Positions 26,567 to 39,308 of a stretch of 64,000 bases of DNA are shown here, piece by piece. Under the pieces are notes generated by a model that searched no databases, was not told the origin of the DNA, and was given only the letters and a program-made list of their open reading frames with translations. The DNA is from Tubiluchus corallicola (taxonomy: Eukaryota; Priapulida; Priapulimorpha; Priapulimorphida; Tubiluchidae). The DNA is taken from assembly GCA_030141605.1 (NCBI GenBank), contig JAQGDQ010001030.1, forward strand, positions 1 through 64,000, in the 5' to 3' direction. Made by a program: the position numbers and the translations under genes. Each line of letters begins with the position of its first letter. Within the stretch, counting starts at the first letter, position 1.

Positions 26567-27454
26567 TTAGGTTACCAGCGCTTCTACCTCTTTCTTAATT
26601 TCTGCATAAACTTTAGGTGATACCGGAACAAGTGGGAGCCTAAGCACATTTTCAATTTTTCCAATGGAGTGCAGTGCTGCCTTAACTCCTCCAGGGTTTC
26701 CCTCTACAAAAAGTTTTTTAAATATATTGATGTACCTAAGATGCAGCTGCGATGCTGTGGCAAAGTTTCCATCCAGCGCTGCCTGCGTCAACATCTTTAT
26801 TCCTTTAGGGATAACATTTGCAGCAACAGATATTACCCCATCACCACCAAGTGATATAATAGGAACTATTGCATTATCATCGCCAGATATCACAGAAAAC
26901 CTCTCTGGCCTGTCACGCAATATAGTTGCTACCTCCGTTAAGTTTCCTGAAGCCTCTTTTGTCCCCACAAATTTTTTTGATTTATGTGCAAGGCTTAATG
27001 TTGTCTCCGCACTCATGTGGGCACCTGTCCTGCCAGGAACATTATACATTATAATAGGCAAAGCACACGCTTCAGCTATGGCCATGTAGTGTTGAAAAAT
27101 ACCTTTTTGTGTAGGCTTATTGTAGTATGGGACAACTGACAGTATAGCATCTGCTTTCGACAGATTTATACTGGTTATGTCATCAATAACAGCTCGGGTA
27201 TTATTGCCTCCTACACCTACAACCAATGGTATTTTATTATTGATTTTCAGTGCAATAAAGTCTATTACTTCTTGTTTTTCTTTAACTGTAAGAGTCGCTG
27301 TCTCAGCAGTTGTCCCCAACGCAACGATATAGTCAGTGCCTGACTCTAAGTGACTGCTAATCAGATCCTCCAAGACTGCAAAGTCAATTTCCATTGATGA
27401 GGTAAATGGTGTTATTAGTGCGACACCACTTCCCCTGTAATCATTTATGGTCAT
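26567..27454 (-). CDS. dapA: 4-hydroxy-tetrahydrodipicolinate synthase
   Basis: First enzyme of the diaminopimelate/lysine pathway: condenses pyruvate and aspartate semialdehyde. It is a 295-residue TIM barrel with GSGVALITPF at the start, ALGTTAETATL, YNVPGRTGAHMS carrying the active-site Tyr, and the Schiff-base Lys in FVGTKEASGN. VISGDDNAIVPIISLGGDGV and the C-terminus are also typical. It is transcribed alone, convergent with cysQ. Confidence 0.96.
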   Translation of the reverse strand: MTINDYRGSGVALITPFTSSMEIDFAVLEDLISSHLESGTDYIVALGTTAETATLTVKEKQEVIDFIALKINNKIPLVVGVGGNNTRAVIDDITSINLSKADAILSVVPYYNKPTQKGIFQHYMAIAEACALPIIMYNVPGRTGAHMSAETTLSLAHKSKKFVGTKEASGNLTEVATILRDRPERFSVISGDDNAIVPIISLGGDGVISVAANVIPKGIKMLTQAALDGNFATASQLHLRYINIFKKLFVEGNPGGVKAALHSIGKIENVLRLPLVPVSPKVYAEIKKEVEALVT

Positions 27455-27551
27455 ATTATTAATCTATTACTTAACACTACACTTGTAAACTATTGAAACA
27501 CAATAAAATAAGAAATATTTGCATTTAAAATAAAACACTGATTAGCTGGCA

Positions 27552-28085
27552 TCACCTTATCCTATCTAAATAGAATATAAGCTGCTCAGCAAGATGCTTG
27601 CACCCCTGCTTAACAGGTATATCTACAGAAAAATCATTGAAATCAAACTCTTCCGACGCCCGCCCCACTTTAAATGGTGAATTTGTCCGTACCAAAACAG
27701 ACAGCAGGGGAAACTCCTTTTTTATAGACAAATCTATAAGTATATCCGGAGCTTCCTCCATAAACTGGATCGCTTCTTGCGACTTTGGTTTTCCTAAAAG
27801 TCCAACCTCTTTTTTAACAAAAAGTTCCGAACCGTGCTTCCCAAGGCTTTTTCGACTCTTATCTGCTATATCGAGATAAGCAAGCCCTTTGATTTTAAGC
27901 CCTCTCTGCTTCAAATCCCTCCATAAATACTCAAAAGCTTCCTCAGCATCTTTATCTTTCGGGTTCCATAACAAGCCCACAGATCGGGCTGTTTTGAAAT
28001 TGTGGACTTTTATGATACGTTTTTTCGCTTTGTAGACTTTATACAGAGTTTTCCACGCAATCGGTTTTAAAATATCCCTTATCAT
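27552..28085 (-). CDS. DUF6913-like conserved protein
   Basis: A protein of about 177 residues, conserved in Bacteroidetes in my memory (DUF6913), without known function. Visible features are ARSVGLLWNPKDKDAEEAFEY-like (first part shown), LKIKGLAYLDIADK, ILIDLSIKKEFPLLSVLV and a closing HLAEQLIFYLDRIR. It has no signal peptide or membrane segment. I chose the second Met (28085); the upstream one at 28118 would add 11 residues. It lies 42-75 nt upstream of dapA's gap and just downstream of ligA on the same strand, possibly in one transcript with ligA. Confidence 0.65.
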   Translation of the reverse strand: MIRDILKPIAWKTLYKVYKAKKRIIKVHNFKTARSVGLLWNPKDKDAEEAFEYLWRDLKQRGLKIKGLAYLDIADKSRKSLGKHGSELFVKKEVGLLGKPKSQEAIQFMEEAPDILIDLSIKKEFPLLSVLVRTNSPFKVGRASEEFDFNDFSVDIPVKQGCKHLAEQLIFYLDRIR

Positions 28086-28160
28086 ATAACCACCAAAATT
28101 ACGAAAACATTTGTCCAAATATGTACGCAGAATATAAAAAATACTGCCATTTACCCTTGT

Positions 28161-30164
<2,004 letters not shown>

Positions 30165-30549
30165 TTAGCAAAATATTAATCTTTCGGAGCTCTTTCTTTA
30201 TGGTTAAGAGATTTTGGTTTATTTTAAGAATTTTTTACATAACGCTTTACACAGATAACCAAAACTCTTTGCAGACACCTATCTTCTTGAAATTGTGCCT
30301 ATTATCCCACAAAGCCCATTCTGATATACATTATGATGTTTCATTTCACTTCTCTTTTTCGATTATTTACTTTTCGCTTGTTACAAATTTAATATAATTT
30401 AGTGTTGCAAAAGCTTTTGCTATATAAAGGTCTTGTCGACAATAAGCATGAGCGAGCTGCGGCTATTTTAAACTGTCCTACGATTTCCTATGAGGCTAGT
30501 TTTAATATATATGTCTGAAGCACGGCATTGTAAACCAACAAAAAAGTGC
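30165..30549. other. Intergenic gap between ligA and the SlyD-like gene
   Basis: AT-rich, no coding signal seen on either strand beyond short chance frames. The promoter of the downstream gene is at its right end. Confidence 0.4.
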
Positions 30550-30557
30550 TTTCTTTG
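30527..30557 (+). promoter_or_regulatory. Candidate promoter of the SlyD-like gene
   Basis: ATTG (30527-30530), 19-nt spacer, TTTCTTTG (30550-30557); the -7 box differs from TAnnTTTG at one position. The start codon lies 47 nt further on. Confidence 0.4.
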
Positions 30558-30604
30558 CACACTAAATAAATAAGTTAAGTCAAAAACTAAAAACAAAATA
30601 AGAA

Positions 30605-31153
30605 ATGTTTATTGCAAAAGATAAAATGGTTACCCTTACCTATGAGCTTAGACTTGATAGTAAGGAGAATGAGGTGTTTGAAAAAACAAGTAAAGACAAT
30701 CCTTTGGTGTTTTTGTACGGTGTGGGGTTAATGCTACCAGAGTTTGAGTCTCGTATTGAAGGGATGAGTACAGGACAGGAGTTCAATATAGAGATCAGCA
30801 CTGCCAATGCTTATGGCGAGATAAATGAAGAGAGAATTATTGAGCTACCAAAAAGTGTTTTTGAGACGGAAGGTGAGTTTGACAATGATCTCGTGAGATC
30901 AGGGAATAGCGTGCCTATGGTGTCATCGTCAGGGCAGAGAATGACTGGTGTCGTGCTTGAAGTCAGAGAAGATGTTGTTAAAATAGACTTTAACCATCCG
31001 CTGGCGGGAGAAGACCTACACTTCAAGGGGAAGATTCTTGAGGTGAGAGACGCAACAGAAGAGGAGCTTAAATCAGTTACCGGCCAGGATACTTGTGGGT
31101 GTGTAAGCAGTAGTTGTACTTCAGACGAGTGTCAAAGCAGCTGCAGTTGCTAG
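30605..31153 (+). CDS. SlyD-like FKBP peptidyl-prolyl isomerase
   Basis: A 182-residue FKBP-type prolyl isomerase and chaperone of the SlyD group. Features are MVTLTYELRLDS, PLVFLYGVGLMLPEFESRIEG, NAYGEINEERIIELPKSVF, and DFNHPLAGEDLHFKGKILEV, the insert-in-flap layout of SlyD. The tail has repeated cysteines (CGCVSSSCTSDECQSSCSC) and may bind nickel or other metals, as the His/Cys-rich SlyD tail does. No nickel-enzyme genes are in view. Start fixed by similarity to the usual SlyD start. Confidence 0.88.
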   Translation: MFIAKDKMVTLTYELRLDSKENEVFEKTSKDNPLVFLYGVGLMLPEFESRIEGMSTGQEFNIEISTANAYGEINEERIIELPKSVFETEGEFDNDLVRSGNSVPMVSSSGQRMTGVVLEVREDVVKIDFNHPLAGEDLHFKGKILEVRDATEEELKSVTGQDTCGCVSSSCTSDECQSSCSC

Positions 31154-31305
31154 TAATGAAGGTTACAATTTCTCACTATTATATTATAGTTAAAAGTTGA
31201 TTTGCTTTTTTATCCCTGCTCATGGTATTAAGAAGGGACAAAGTTTTTGTCTCGGTGGTGCTAATGGAGAAACTTGATAAAAACCGCGACAGTTTACTGA
31301 TGTAA

Positions 31306-32385
31306 ATGATGAATAATACATTTGGGCAGATATTCAGGATCACATCGTTTGGAGAGTCCCATGGCTCTGCAATTGGAGGCGTTATTGACGGATGTCCTGC
31401 GGGACTGAAAATAGACACAAAGCATGTTCAAGCTGAGCTTAACCGTCGCAAACCTGGGCAGTCACATATTACCACACAAAGAAAAGAGGTAGATGAGGTA
31501 GAATTTCTTTCAGGTATCTTTGAAAAAAAAACTACAGGAACTCCCATTGGGTTTATTGTCCGTAATAAGGATTACCGTTCCGACGACTACAGTAGTATAA
31601 AAAATGTTTATCGTCCTTCTCACGCCGACTACACATATAGCAAAAAGTATGGAATACGCGATTATCGCGGAGGAGGAAGGTCTTCAGCAAGAGAAACCAT
31701 ATCCAGGGTTGTGGCCGGTTCTGTTGCGAAGCAACTGCTACACAGGCAAGGTGTAAGTGTTGAGGCTTTTGTTTCACAGGTGGGAAATATAACCCTGAAA
31801 AAAGGGTATAACGAACTGGACCTTAGTAGCACAGACAAGAATATAGTCAGATGTCCTGATTCTGCTACAGCAGAAAAAATGATTGCTCGTATAGAAGAGG
31901 CAAAACGCAATCAAGATACTGTAGGCGGAGTTATTACAGGTGTTGCCAAAGGCATTCCCGCCGGATGGGGCGAGCCTGTATTTAATAAACTACATGCCTG
32001 CATCGGTTATGCTATGCTAGGGATAAATGCAGTAAAAGGCTTTGAGTATGGTTCAGGATTTGAAGGGACAAAGCTGCCAGGCTTTAAGCACAATGATATA
32101 TTTGTAAAAAGTGATGGTAAGATAAGAACAAAAACGAATCATTCGGGAGGAATACAGGGAGGTATATCAAACGGAGAAGACATATACTGGAAAGTAGCAT
32201 TTAAACCTATTGCTACCTTACTGAAAGAGCAGCCAACTATTGACACAAATGGTAGTGATACAGTAATAAATCCTGCGGGAAGGCATGACCCATGCGTATT
32301 ACCGCGTGCTGTACCAGTAGTTGAAGCAATGGCTGCCATTGTATTGGCAGATCATTTTTTGCTAAATAGATTAGCACAGCTGTAA
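31306..32385 (+). CDS. aroC: Chorismate synthase
   Basis: Last step of the shikimate pathway: forms chorismate from 5-enolpyruvylshikimate 3-phosphate with reduced FMN. The 359-residue protein starts [17 protein letters not shown], has [14 protein letters not shown] and [16 protein letters not shown] with the catalytic region, and ends with the Asp-containing [18 protein letters not shown]. The ATG at 31306 and 31309 are both possible. Length is usual. Not in an operon with other aro genes here. Confidence 0.97.
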   Translation: MMNNTFGQIFRITSFGESHGSAIGGVIDGCPAGLKIDTKHVQAELNRRKPGQSHITTQRKEVDEVEFLSGIFEKKTTGTPIGFIVRNKDYRSDDYSSIKNVYRPSHADYTYSKKYGIRDYRGGGRSSARETISRVVAGSVAKQLLHRQGVSVEAFVSQVGNITLKKGYNELDLSSTDKNIVRCPDSATAEKMIARIEEAKRNQDTVGGVITGVAKGIPAGWGEPVFNKLHACIGYAMLGINAVKGFEYGSGFEGTKLPGFKHNDIFVKSDGKIRTKTNHSGGIQGGISNGEDIYWKVAFKPIATLLKEQPTIDTNGSDTVINPAGRHDPCVLPRAVPVVEAMAAIVLADHFLLNRLAQL

Positions 32386-32457
32386 GGATTGGAAGGCAAA
32401 ATAAAAGATAACAGGTAGATTTTGTTATATTTACAACTCTATTAATCTTATTAAACT

Positions 32458-32634
32458 ATGGAATCAACAGAAATTATTCTTAAGGCAATGGCTGAAGCCG
32501 GGAAGCCGTTGAAAGGCGGCGAGATTGCTGCGGCATCTGGACTAGATAAGAAAGATGTCGACAAAGCTATTAAACAGTTAAAAGCAGACGGTAGAATTGT
32601 CTCACCTAAGCGCTGCTTTTATGCACCAGCGTAA
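32458..32634 (+). CDS. 58-aa winged-helix-like protein
   Basis: A short gene (58 codons) with the pattern of a small DNA-binding winged helix: EIILKAMAEAGKPLKGGEI, then AAASGLDKKDVDKAIKQLK (helix-turn-helix) and a wing GRIVSPKRCFYAPA. Such tiny proteins occur in many Bacteroidetes. Coding character is supported by the helix pattern and the codon bias similar to its neighbours. A transcriptional role is likely but unproven. It lies 72 nt after aroC and is followed by a hairpin. Confidence 0.65.
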   Translation: MESTEIILKAMAEAGKPLKGGEIAAASGLDKKDVDKAIKQLKADGRIVSPKRCFYAPA

Positions 32635-33056
32635 AAATTTTTAAAGAAAAAGGGATTGCGGATAATTTGAAGTAAAATGCAGATGTCACGCGCTCCCTTT
32701 TATTGTATTATCGTGGCAAACAGGGATTTTTATGCAATTGTCACATATATCCACTTGACAACAAGGTCTTTATAAAACCCACCTTCCCGTTAATATTTTC
32801 GTCAAAACTCTCACTCTTCACTTACATCAGCAAATTATATTTTTTGCCAAACTTTTCCTCAATTTGAGTCAAGATCTCATCTTGCAAACATTTCGTAAGC
32901 ATACCTATTGCAAGACCTCTGTAAAAGAGAAGGCCGGATAAATTTTATTCGCCTGTAGTTTACGTTTGCTCTACTATTCCTATCTGTATAACTGTAACAA
33001 CTGTTTAAAGCTTTACAGATCGATTTTATAAACAGACATGGAGTGGAAAAGGCAGG
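32635..33056. other. Gap with decayed coding trace B
   Basis: Apart from the hairpin, the minus strand 32822-32902 has a 26-codon frame (DEILTQIEEKFGKKYNLLM end) that resembles traces A (26420-26497) and C (42227-42310). No other feature seen. Confidence 0.35.
32645..32701. terminator. Imperfect long hairpin after the 58-aa gene
   Basis: AAAAGGGATTGCG (32648-32660) pairs with CGCGCTCCCTTTT (32689-32701), 11 of 13 positions, with a loop of 28 nt. Position suggests a terminator shared with the convergent pgk gene; the T-run is weak. Confidence 0.3.
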
Positions 33057-34247
33057 TTAGTTTTTTACTGCTGCTATTCCCGGTAACTCTTTACCCTCAA
33101 GATACTCCAGCAGTGCCCCTCCGGCAGTCGAAATGTAGGAAACATTGTTGGCAAGGCCAAACTTGTTTACTGCTGCAACAGAGTCTCCACCTCCCACAAG
33201 CGAAAATGCACCTTTTTTTGTAGCCTCAGCGACAGCATCGCCAACAGCCTTTGTCCCAGTAGCAAATTTATCAATCTCAAAAACGCCAACCGGACCATTC
33301 CACAGGATAGTTTTCGACTCTTTTATTACTTTGTTAAATTTCTGAATGGTTTCCGGACCTACATCAAGGCCTTCCCATCCCTTATCAATTGAAGTAGAAG
33401 GAACTATCTTAGTGTTAGCATCTTCCGCAAACGCATCAGCCTCAATGACATCAACAGCAAAATGTAACTCTACACCTTTCTTAGCAGCTTTTTCTATTAT
33501 ATCTTTTGCAAGCCCAATATACTCGTCTTCACAAATAGAGTTTCCAATACTACCTCCTTGTGATTTAACAAATGTATATGTCATCCCGCCTCCAATAATA
33601 AGGTGGTCTACAATATTAAGCAGATTTTCGATGATCGTTATTTTAGATGACACTTTAGACCCTCCCATTATTGCTGTAAATGGGCGACTTGGATTTTGCA
33701 TTACTTTATCGAGACTTTTAACTTCACCGCTTACCAAGTGTCCAAACATTCTGTCTTTGGGGAAAAAACGTGATATAACAGCTGTAGATGCGTGCGCCCG
33801 ATGCGCAGTCCCAAATGCATCATTGACCCAACAGTCCCCAAGCTTTGCAATATGCTCTGCAAAAGTTATATCACCATTTTTTTCTTCTGCATGAAAGCGA
33901 AGATTCTCAAGTACCAGTACATCTCCCGGCTGAAGGGAAGAAGCTATCTTTTCTGTCTCTTCACCAACACAATCAGGCGCTATTTGAACCCTGGCTCCAT
34001 CCAGTAGCTTCGATAAATGTTTAACAACATGCTTTAATGAAAATTTATCATCTCTCCCTTTGGGGCGCCCAAGATGGGACATAATAATAGGCATGCCACC
34101 CTTTTCAATAACTGCCTTAATTGTTGGAAGCGCTGCACGCATGCGTGTATCATCGGTGATTTTTAAGTTCTCATCCAGAGGAACATTAAAGTCTACGCGA
34201 ATAAGCGCTCGTTTTCCTGAAAAATTATAAGTGTCTAACGTTTGCAT
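33057..34247 (-). CDS. pgk: Phosphoglycerate kinase
   Basis: Glycolytic enzyme transferring phosphate between 1,3-bisphosphoglycerate and ADP. The 396-residue protein has [15 protein letters not shown] at the start, [36 protein letters not shown] and the C-terminal nucleotide site [17 protein letters not shown] chose the ATG at 34247 because the open frame upstream to 34319 encodes a Cys-rich stretch unlike the family. Convergent with the 58-aa gene, divergent from gyrA. Confidence 0.96.
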   Translation of the reverse strand: MQTLDTYNFSGKRALIRVDFNVPLDENLKITDDTRMRAALPTIKAVIEKGGMPIIMSHLGRPKGRDDKFSLKHVVKHLSKLLDGARVQIAPDCVGEETEKIASSLQPGDVLVLENLRFHAEEKNGDITFAEHIAKLGDCWVNDAFGTAHRAHASTAVISRFFPKDRMFGHLVSGEVKSLDKVMQNPSRPFTAIMGGSKVSSKITIIENLLNIVDHLIIGGGMTYTFVKSQGGSIGNSICEDEYIGLAKDIIEKAAKKGVELHFAVDVIEADAFAEDANTKIVPSTSIDKGWEGLDVGPETIQKFNKVIKESKTILWNGPVGVFEIDKFATGTKAVGDAVAEATKKGAFSLVGGGDSVAAVNKFGLANNVSYISTAGGALLEYLEGKELPGIAAVKN

Positions 34248-34459
34248 TTTTTTATTTGATGTTAAAAATATATAGCACAAAATCTTTTCAAACTTACACA
34301 AAATACAGCAATCACGCATAAAATAAGCGAAAAATAAAGAGAGAGAAACAAGTCCAAGAACAATGCATTCTCTAGGTGTATTTAACTACTATTTTTAAGA
34401 GTAAATGTATAAGCGTTAAATTGGTTTTATTTTATTGCTAAAGAAGTCCTTTATTTTAC

Positions 34460-34467
34460 TATTTTTG
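34460..34467 (+). promoter_or_regulatory. -7 element of the gyrA promoter
   Basis: TATTTTTG fits TAnnTTTG, 46 nt before the gyrA start. ATTG (34434-34437) is 22 nt upstream, one base too far for the usual spacer. Confidence 0.4.
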
Positions 34468-34513
34468 CCTAGCGATTTTTTAGAAGGGTATAATAGAATT
34501 AAATTGTATATAG

Positions 34514-37009
34514 ATGACTGAAGAAGAAAGAGTTGTGAAAATAAATATTGAAGAGCAGATGAAATCTGCCTATATCGATTACTCGATGTCTGTCATTGTT
34601 TCCAGGGCTCTTCCCGATGTTCGTGACGGGTTAAAGCCGGTACATCGAAGGGTATTATTCGGTATGGGTGAGCTGGGCACTTATTCAAACAGACCATACA
34701 AAAAGTCTGCAAGAATAGTGGGGGAGGTGCTTGGTAAGTACCATCCCCATGGGGATTCGTCTGTTTATCTTGCAATGGTCAGAATGGCTCAAAATTGGTC
34801 GTTAAGGTATCCTTTGATTGATGGACAGGGTAATTTCGGCTCTGTTGATGGAGATAGTCCGGCAGCAATGAGATACACAGAAGCCAGACTCAAAAAAATT
34901 GCAGAGGAGACTCTCTCTGATCTTGATAAAGACACAGTAGATTACCAGCCAAACTTTGATGAGTCACTACTGGAACCTGTTGTCTTACCAACAAAATTTC
35001 CAAGCCTCATTGTTAATGGTGCTTCAGGTATTGCAGTAGGTATGGCAACCAATATGCCACCCCACAACCTGTCAGACTCTATTGACGCTATTACTGCTTA
35101 TATCAATAATCCTGACATTGGAATAGATGAACTGATAGAGATAGTTCAAGCTCCTGACTTTCCCACCGGCGGTATAATATATGGCTATAGTGGAGTGAGA
35201 GAAGCGCTGGAGACTGGACGGGGGAGGGTAGTACTGCGTGGACGTGCTGAGATAGAGGCCACTGCGCAAGGTAGAGAAAAGCTTATAATCTCGGAAATAC
35301 CATACCTTGTTAATAAAGCTGAGTTGATAATGAAAATAGCTGATCTTGTCAACGAAAAGAAGATAGAGGGAATTGCTAACGTAAATGACGAGTCAGACAG
35401 GTCCGGAATGCGTATTGTTGTTGATGTAAAACGCGATGACATGGCCAGTGTGGTACTGAATAAACTGTACAAGTTTACGCCACTGCAAACATCTTTCAGT
35501 GTTAACAATATAGCGCTTGTGAAAGGGCGCCCCAAGTTGTTAAACTTTCGTGATCTGGTATACAACTTTGTAGAGCACCGCCACGAAGTTGTTGTCCGCA
35601 GAACAAAGTTTCAACTGGATCAGGCGGAGAAGAAAGCTCATATACTGAGAGGGTTAATTATAGCTATTGACAACCTGGATGCAGTAATAACATTAATCAG
35701 GGCATCAAAAACCCCTGAAGATGCAAAGAATGGGCTAATCAATGATTTCGAGTTGGATGAGGTACAGGCAAAAGCAATACTAGATATGCGCCTTCAGAAG
35801 CTTACCGGCCTTGAGCGTAATAAACTTCACGGTGAATACAAGGAGCTGTGCAAACATATTGACTGGCTAAAGGAGATACTTGCAGACAAGCCAACAAGGA
35901 TGAATATTATAAAGGATGAACTGAAAGAGATAAAAGAGAGGTATGGAGACAAGAGGAAGACAGAAATAGTTCACTCTGCGGAGGAGTTCAATCCTGAGGA
36001 TTTCTATGCGGATGAAGAGATGGTGATTACAATCTCCCAGATGGGATATATAAAACGTACACCTTTGGGCGAGTTCCGTACTCAGTCTAGAGGAGGCACA
36101 GGCTCCAGGGGTTCAACAACACGTGATGAAGATTTTCTGAGACATATGTTCATTGCCAGCATGCATAACACCTTGCTGTTTTTTACAAAAAAAGGAAAAT
36201 GCTTCTGGCTTAAAGTTTATGAAATACCAGAAGGTGCGAAAACATCAAAAGGGCGCGCCATACAGAATATGCTAAATATTGAGCCGGATGATAAGGTAAA
36301 AGCGCATATAAACGTTAACAGCCTTAATGATCAGGAGTACATAAATAATAATTTTATAGTTCTGTGTACCAAAAAAGGCATAATTAAAAAGACCTCACTA
36401 GAAGCCTATTCTCGCCCACGTCAGAACGGAGTGAACGCTATTACAATACGCGAAAATGATCAGCTTCTTGAGGCCAGGCTTACTAATGGGAACAATGATA
36501 TTCTGATGGCTGTCCGATCTGGCAAAGCCATACGGTTTCACGAAAGCAAAGTGCGACCTATAGGACGTACCGGGGCAGGAGTACGAGGTATAAGCTTAGA
36601 CAGTGAAACCGACGAGCTAGTAGGTATGATTTGCGTGGAGGATGAGCAGGACGACGTTTTGGTGGTATCTGAGAATGGATTTGGAAAGCGCTCTAAGACA
36701 GCTGACTATCGCATTACCAACAGAGGAGGAAAGGGTGTAAAAACCATGAATATTACTGATAAGACAGGGGCTTTAGTGGCAATTAAGAATGTGCTTGACA
36801 CCAATGACCTAATGATAATTACCCAGTCTGGTGTAGCAATACGCGTTCCTGTAGGCACCATTAGGATGACCGGCAGAGCCGCTCAGGGGGTAAAACTTAT
36901 CAACCTTAAAGATCAGGAATCCATAGCATCGGTTGCCAGGGTGGAAAATCAAAATAATGGAAATGACGATAATGATAATAAAGAAGAGAAAGAGCAGAGT
37001 GACAACTAG
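34514..37009 (+). CDS. gyrA: DNA gyrase subunit A
   Basis: Breaks and rejoins DNA in gyrase to introduce negative supercoils. The 831-residue protein has the GyrA core ([20 protein letters not shown]), the catalytic Tyr121 in [20 protein letters not shown], and the C-terminal pinwheel with the GyrA-box-like [10 protein letters not shown]. The end is acidic and Asn/Asp/Glu-rich. In the quinolone region [12 protein letters not shown] the position matching E. coli Asp87 is Leu86. It is transcribed from its own promoter; the TPR gene downstream has a separate one. Confidence 0.96.
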   Translation: MTEEERVVKINIEEQMKSAYIDYSMSVIVSRALPDVRDGLKPVHRRVLFGMGELGTYSNRPYKKSARIVGEVLGKYHPHGDSSVYLAMVRMAQNWSLRYPLIDGQGNFGSVDGDSPAAMRYTEARLKKIAEETLSDLDKDTVDYQPNFDESLLEPVVLPTKFPSLIVNGASGIAVGMATNMPPHNLSDSIDAITAYINNPDIGIDELIEIVQAPDFPTGGIIYGYSGVREALETGRGRVVLRGRAEIEATAQGREKLIISEIPYLVNKAELIMKIADLVNEKKIEGIANVNDESDRSGMRIVVDVKRDDMASVVLNKLYKFTPLQTSFSVNNIALVKGRPKLLNFRDLVYNFVEHRHEVVVRRTKFQLDQAEKKAHILRGLIIAIDNLDAVITLIRASKTPEDAKNGLINDFELDEVQAKAILDMRLQKLTGLERNKLHGEYKELCKHIDWLKEILADKPTRMNIIKDELKEIKERYGDKRKTEIVHSAEEFNPEDFYADEEMVITISQMGYIKRTPLGEFRTQSRGGTGSRGSTTRDEDFLRHMFIASMHNTLLFFTKKGKCFWLKVYEIPEGAKTSKGRAIQNMLNIEPDDKVKAHINVNSLNDQEYINNNFIVLCTKKGIIKKTSLEAYSRPRQNGVNAITIRENDQLLEARLTNGNNDILMAVRSGKAIRFHESKVRPIGRTGAGVRGISLDSETDELVGMICVEDEQDDVLVVSENGFGKRSKTADYRITNRGGKGVKTMNITDKTGALVAIKNVLDTNDLMIITQSGVAIRVPVGTIRMTGRAAQGVKLINLKDQESIASVARVENQNNGNDDNDNKEEKEQSDN

Positions 37010-37046
37010 ATACAAGAAAATGAAAATAACAGTTAAAGTAGCATAG

Positions 37047-37079
37047 GTTGTACGAGACTCAAAAATATCATTATCTTTG
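37047..37079 (+). promoter_or_regulatory. Bacteroidetes-type promoter of the TPR gene
   Basis: GTTG (37047-37050), 21-nt spacer, TATCTTTG (37072-37079), a good fit to the consensus. The gene start is about 100 nt downstream, leaving a leader of roughly 95 nt. Confidence 0.55.
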
Positions 37080-37181
37080 AGTGAGATACGACAAAGAAGA
37101 GATGCTGGCTTATGCCTGTACTTTATTTTCATAAATTTTTAGTGAATATTTTACCTTGATAAACTATACATAATAATTAAA

Positions 37182-38363
37182 ATGAATACGAAAAAGTTAT
37201 CAATTACACTCATCTTGCTATTTGCCTGTGTAATAACCCTATATGCCCAAAAAGGGAAGGTGAACAGCGCTGCAAATTATAAAAATGAAGGTAAGCTTGA
37301 TAAAGCATTTGAAGCTATCGAAGAGGCTGTAAACCCAAACAACCCCAAGTCTGAAAAATCTATACCTTGGGCAAGAACATGGGAAGTAAGAGGCGAGATA
37401 TTTAAAGCCATCTACACTACAAAAAATAAAGCCTATCAGAAACTTAGTGAGAATCCTCTGGATGAATCGTATAAGTCATTTATGAAGGCTATGGAGCTTG
37501 ACATAAAAGGAAGGAATAAGGGCACTCTGAAAACAAGCCTCATTTTTCTTAGTCAGGATCTGACACAGGCAGCCATAAAAGCATATGAAAGTGAGGACTT
37601 TGTTACAGCAACCAAGTATTTTGAAAATATACTTGCAATCAATTCATCACCTCTTTTTAAGGAGGATATACCTGTTGATACTGTGATAATGTACAACACC
37701 GGTATAGCTGCAGCAAATGCCAAGTTGCATGAAAAGGCAATAGACTACTTTGAGAAGTGTATAACCTATGATTATAACGGGGGAGCCTCGTATGGACAAA
37801 TAATATCTATTTATCAGGAGATGGGAGATACTCTGAAGTCGGTGGATAAAATGAAGGAGGGGTTTGAGAGATATCCTGAAAATCAGTCGATACTTGTGAC
37901 ACTCATCAACTATTATATCACTACAAAACAGTCTGAAGAAGCAATAGACTACCTTGACAAAGCGATAGAAAAAGAATCGAATAACCCCACATTTTATTTT
38001 GCCAAAGGGGTAGCCCTGGATCAGCTCGGACGTTCTGAGGATGCGCTAGAAGCGTATAAAAAAGCTACTGAGGTCAATCCTGAGTTTGCCGACTCATACT
38101 ATAACATAGGTGTGGTTTATTATAACCGCGGAGTTAATAAACTTGAAGAAGCAAATAATATTCCTACAAGTGAGCAAAAAAGGTATGAAGAAGAGAAAGC
38201 CAAAGCTGATGAAGAGTTTAAGAAAGCAATTCCATTTATGGAGAAAGCTAGCGAACTGAGTCCTTCTGATACTTATATTATGGATCACTTGAAAAACCTG
38301 TACTATAGATTGGGTATGATGGACAAGTTCGAGGCAATTCAGGAAAAGATGAATGCTGAATAA
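37182..38363 (+). CDS. Exported TPR-repeat protein
   Basis: A 393-residue protein with a signal peptide (LSITLILLFACVITLYAQ) and at least six TPR units, for example DTVIMYNTGIAAANAKLHEK, PTFYFAKGVALDQLGRSEDA and FADSYYNIGVVYYNRGVNKL. Helical repeats run from about residue 40 to the end, with a charged helix near 325-345. Likely a periplasmic scaffold or outer-membrane-associated assembly factor. Similar in layout to the smaller TPR protein at 23521-24174. Confidence 0.82.
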   Translation: MNTKKLSITLILLFACVITLYAQKGKVNSAANYKNEGKLDKAFEAIEEAVNPNNPKSEKSIPWARTWEVRGEIFKAIYTTKNKAYQKLSENPLDESYKSFMKAMELDIKGRNKGTLKTSLIFLSQDLTQAAIKAYESEDFVTATKYFENILAINSSPLFKEDIPVDTVIMYNTGIAAANAKLHEKAIDYFEKCITYDYNGGASYGQIISIYQEMGDTLKSVDKMKEGFERYPENQSILVTLINYYITTKQSEEAIDYLDKAIEKESNNPTFYFAKGVALDQLGRSEDALEAYKKATEVNPEFADSYYNIGVVYYNRGVNKLEEANNIPTSEQKRYEEEKAKADEEFKKAIPFMEKASELSPSDTYIMDHLKNLYYRLGMMDKFEAIQEKMNAE

Positions 38364-38596
38364 ATCTACAGACACACATTAAACTTGCAGAAAAGAGGGG
38401 GTAAGCCTTTTAAAGAGGCTCTTCAGAATACACATCAATCTTATTAATCATAATATCAATTATAAGACAACCGTATACATAGAATGATACAGTTTATTTG
38501 CATTTCTAAGTGCTTAATCTATAGTCGTCTTCATGTGAATTCTGCAATATACGACTCTCAAGGAGTTAAAGTAAGAATAAAAAATCCTGCTAGTAT

Positions 38597-39070
38597 TTAA
38601 TCCATGTCTACAGATCGTTTAGTATAATCACTATAATCTTTGACTATCGGCCTATACTTTTTATGGAACAAGTGAGACGAAATAATAAAATCTGCTGTTG
38701 AGCGATTGGAAGCTATAGGTACATTATATAGCACCGCAATGCGAAGCAACGCTTTTACATCAACATCATGCGGTTGTGGCTGCATTGGATCCCAGAAGAA
38801 TACAAGGATGTCCACTTTTCCGTTGCAGATCATCGAACCAAGCTGTTGATCTCCCCCTAAAGGCCCGGACTTTAAGCGTGTTAACTCAGGGGGAACTGCA
38901 TCATTTTCTTCACATTTCTTTCCCATCGCCTCTTTAACCATTTTTCCTGTGGTCCCGGTGCAAAGCAGATTGTGAGGCGCAAGATCTTTCCAGTTAAGGC
39001 AGACCCAATTAATAATATCTTTTTTACGATTATCGTGCGCAACTATTGCAATATTTTTTTTTTGTTTCAT
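38597..39070 (-). CDS. mgsA: Methylglyoxal synthase
   Basis: Turns dihydroxyacetone phosphate into methylglyoxal and phosphate, a bypass of lower glycolysis. The 157-residue protein has IAIVAHDNRKKDIINWV, the phosphate-binding CTGTTGKMV, LKSGPLGGDQQLGSMI and the VFFWDPMQPQPHDVDVKAL segment with the catalytic Asp residues. Length is usual for the family. It stands alone. Confidence 0.95.
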   Translation of the reverse strand: MKQKKNIAIVAHDNRKKDIINWVCLNWKDLAPHNLLCTGTTGKMVKEAMGKKCEENDAVPPELTRLKSGPLGGDQQLGSMICNGKVDILVFFWDPMQPQPHDVDVKALLRIAVLYNVPIASNRSTADFIISSHLFHKKYRPIVKDYSDYTKRSVDMD

Positions 39071-39308
39071 AAATCCTAATTGCTACTGTTATTGTATGTT
39101 CTTGCTCAAATATGTTAACTATCCTCCTTATTCTGCTCTATTTTACATTATTTTTTTGTGAAATTTACTGTTATATATTACTAACTAAAAGTTAAAAAAC
39201 TTTTTCACTATAGCAAAATTACACATTTTGAGTTAATTAGCACATATGTACTCCAAATCCTATGGCTTACATAGTAGTTTGTGATTACAATAGTAAACTA
39301 GACGGTAT

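Noticed and set aside
33346-33894. 182-codon plus-strand frame opposite pgk
   Set aside because: Antisense shadow of pgk with no family motif.
34248-34319. Upstream extension of pgk
   Set aside because: The added residues are Cys-rich and unlike the family; the ATG at 34247 gives the normal start.
38395-38430. AGCCT/AGGCT hairpin after the TPR gene as terminator
   Set aside because: Only a 5-bp stem and no T-run.
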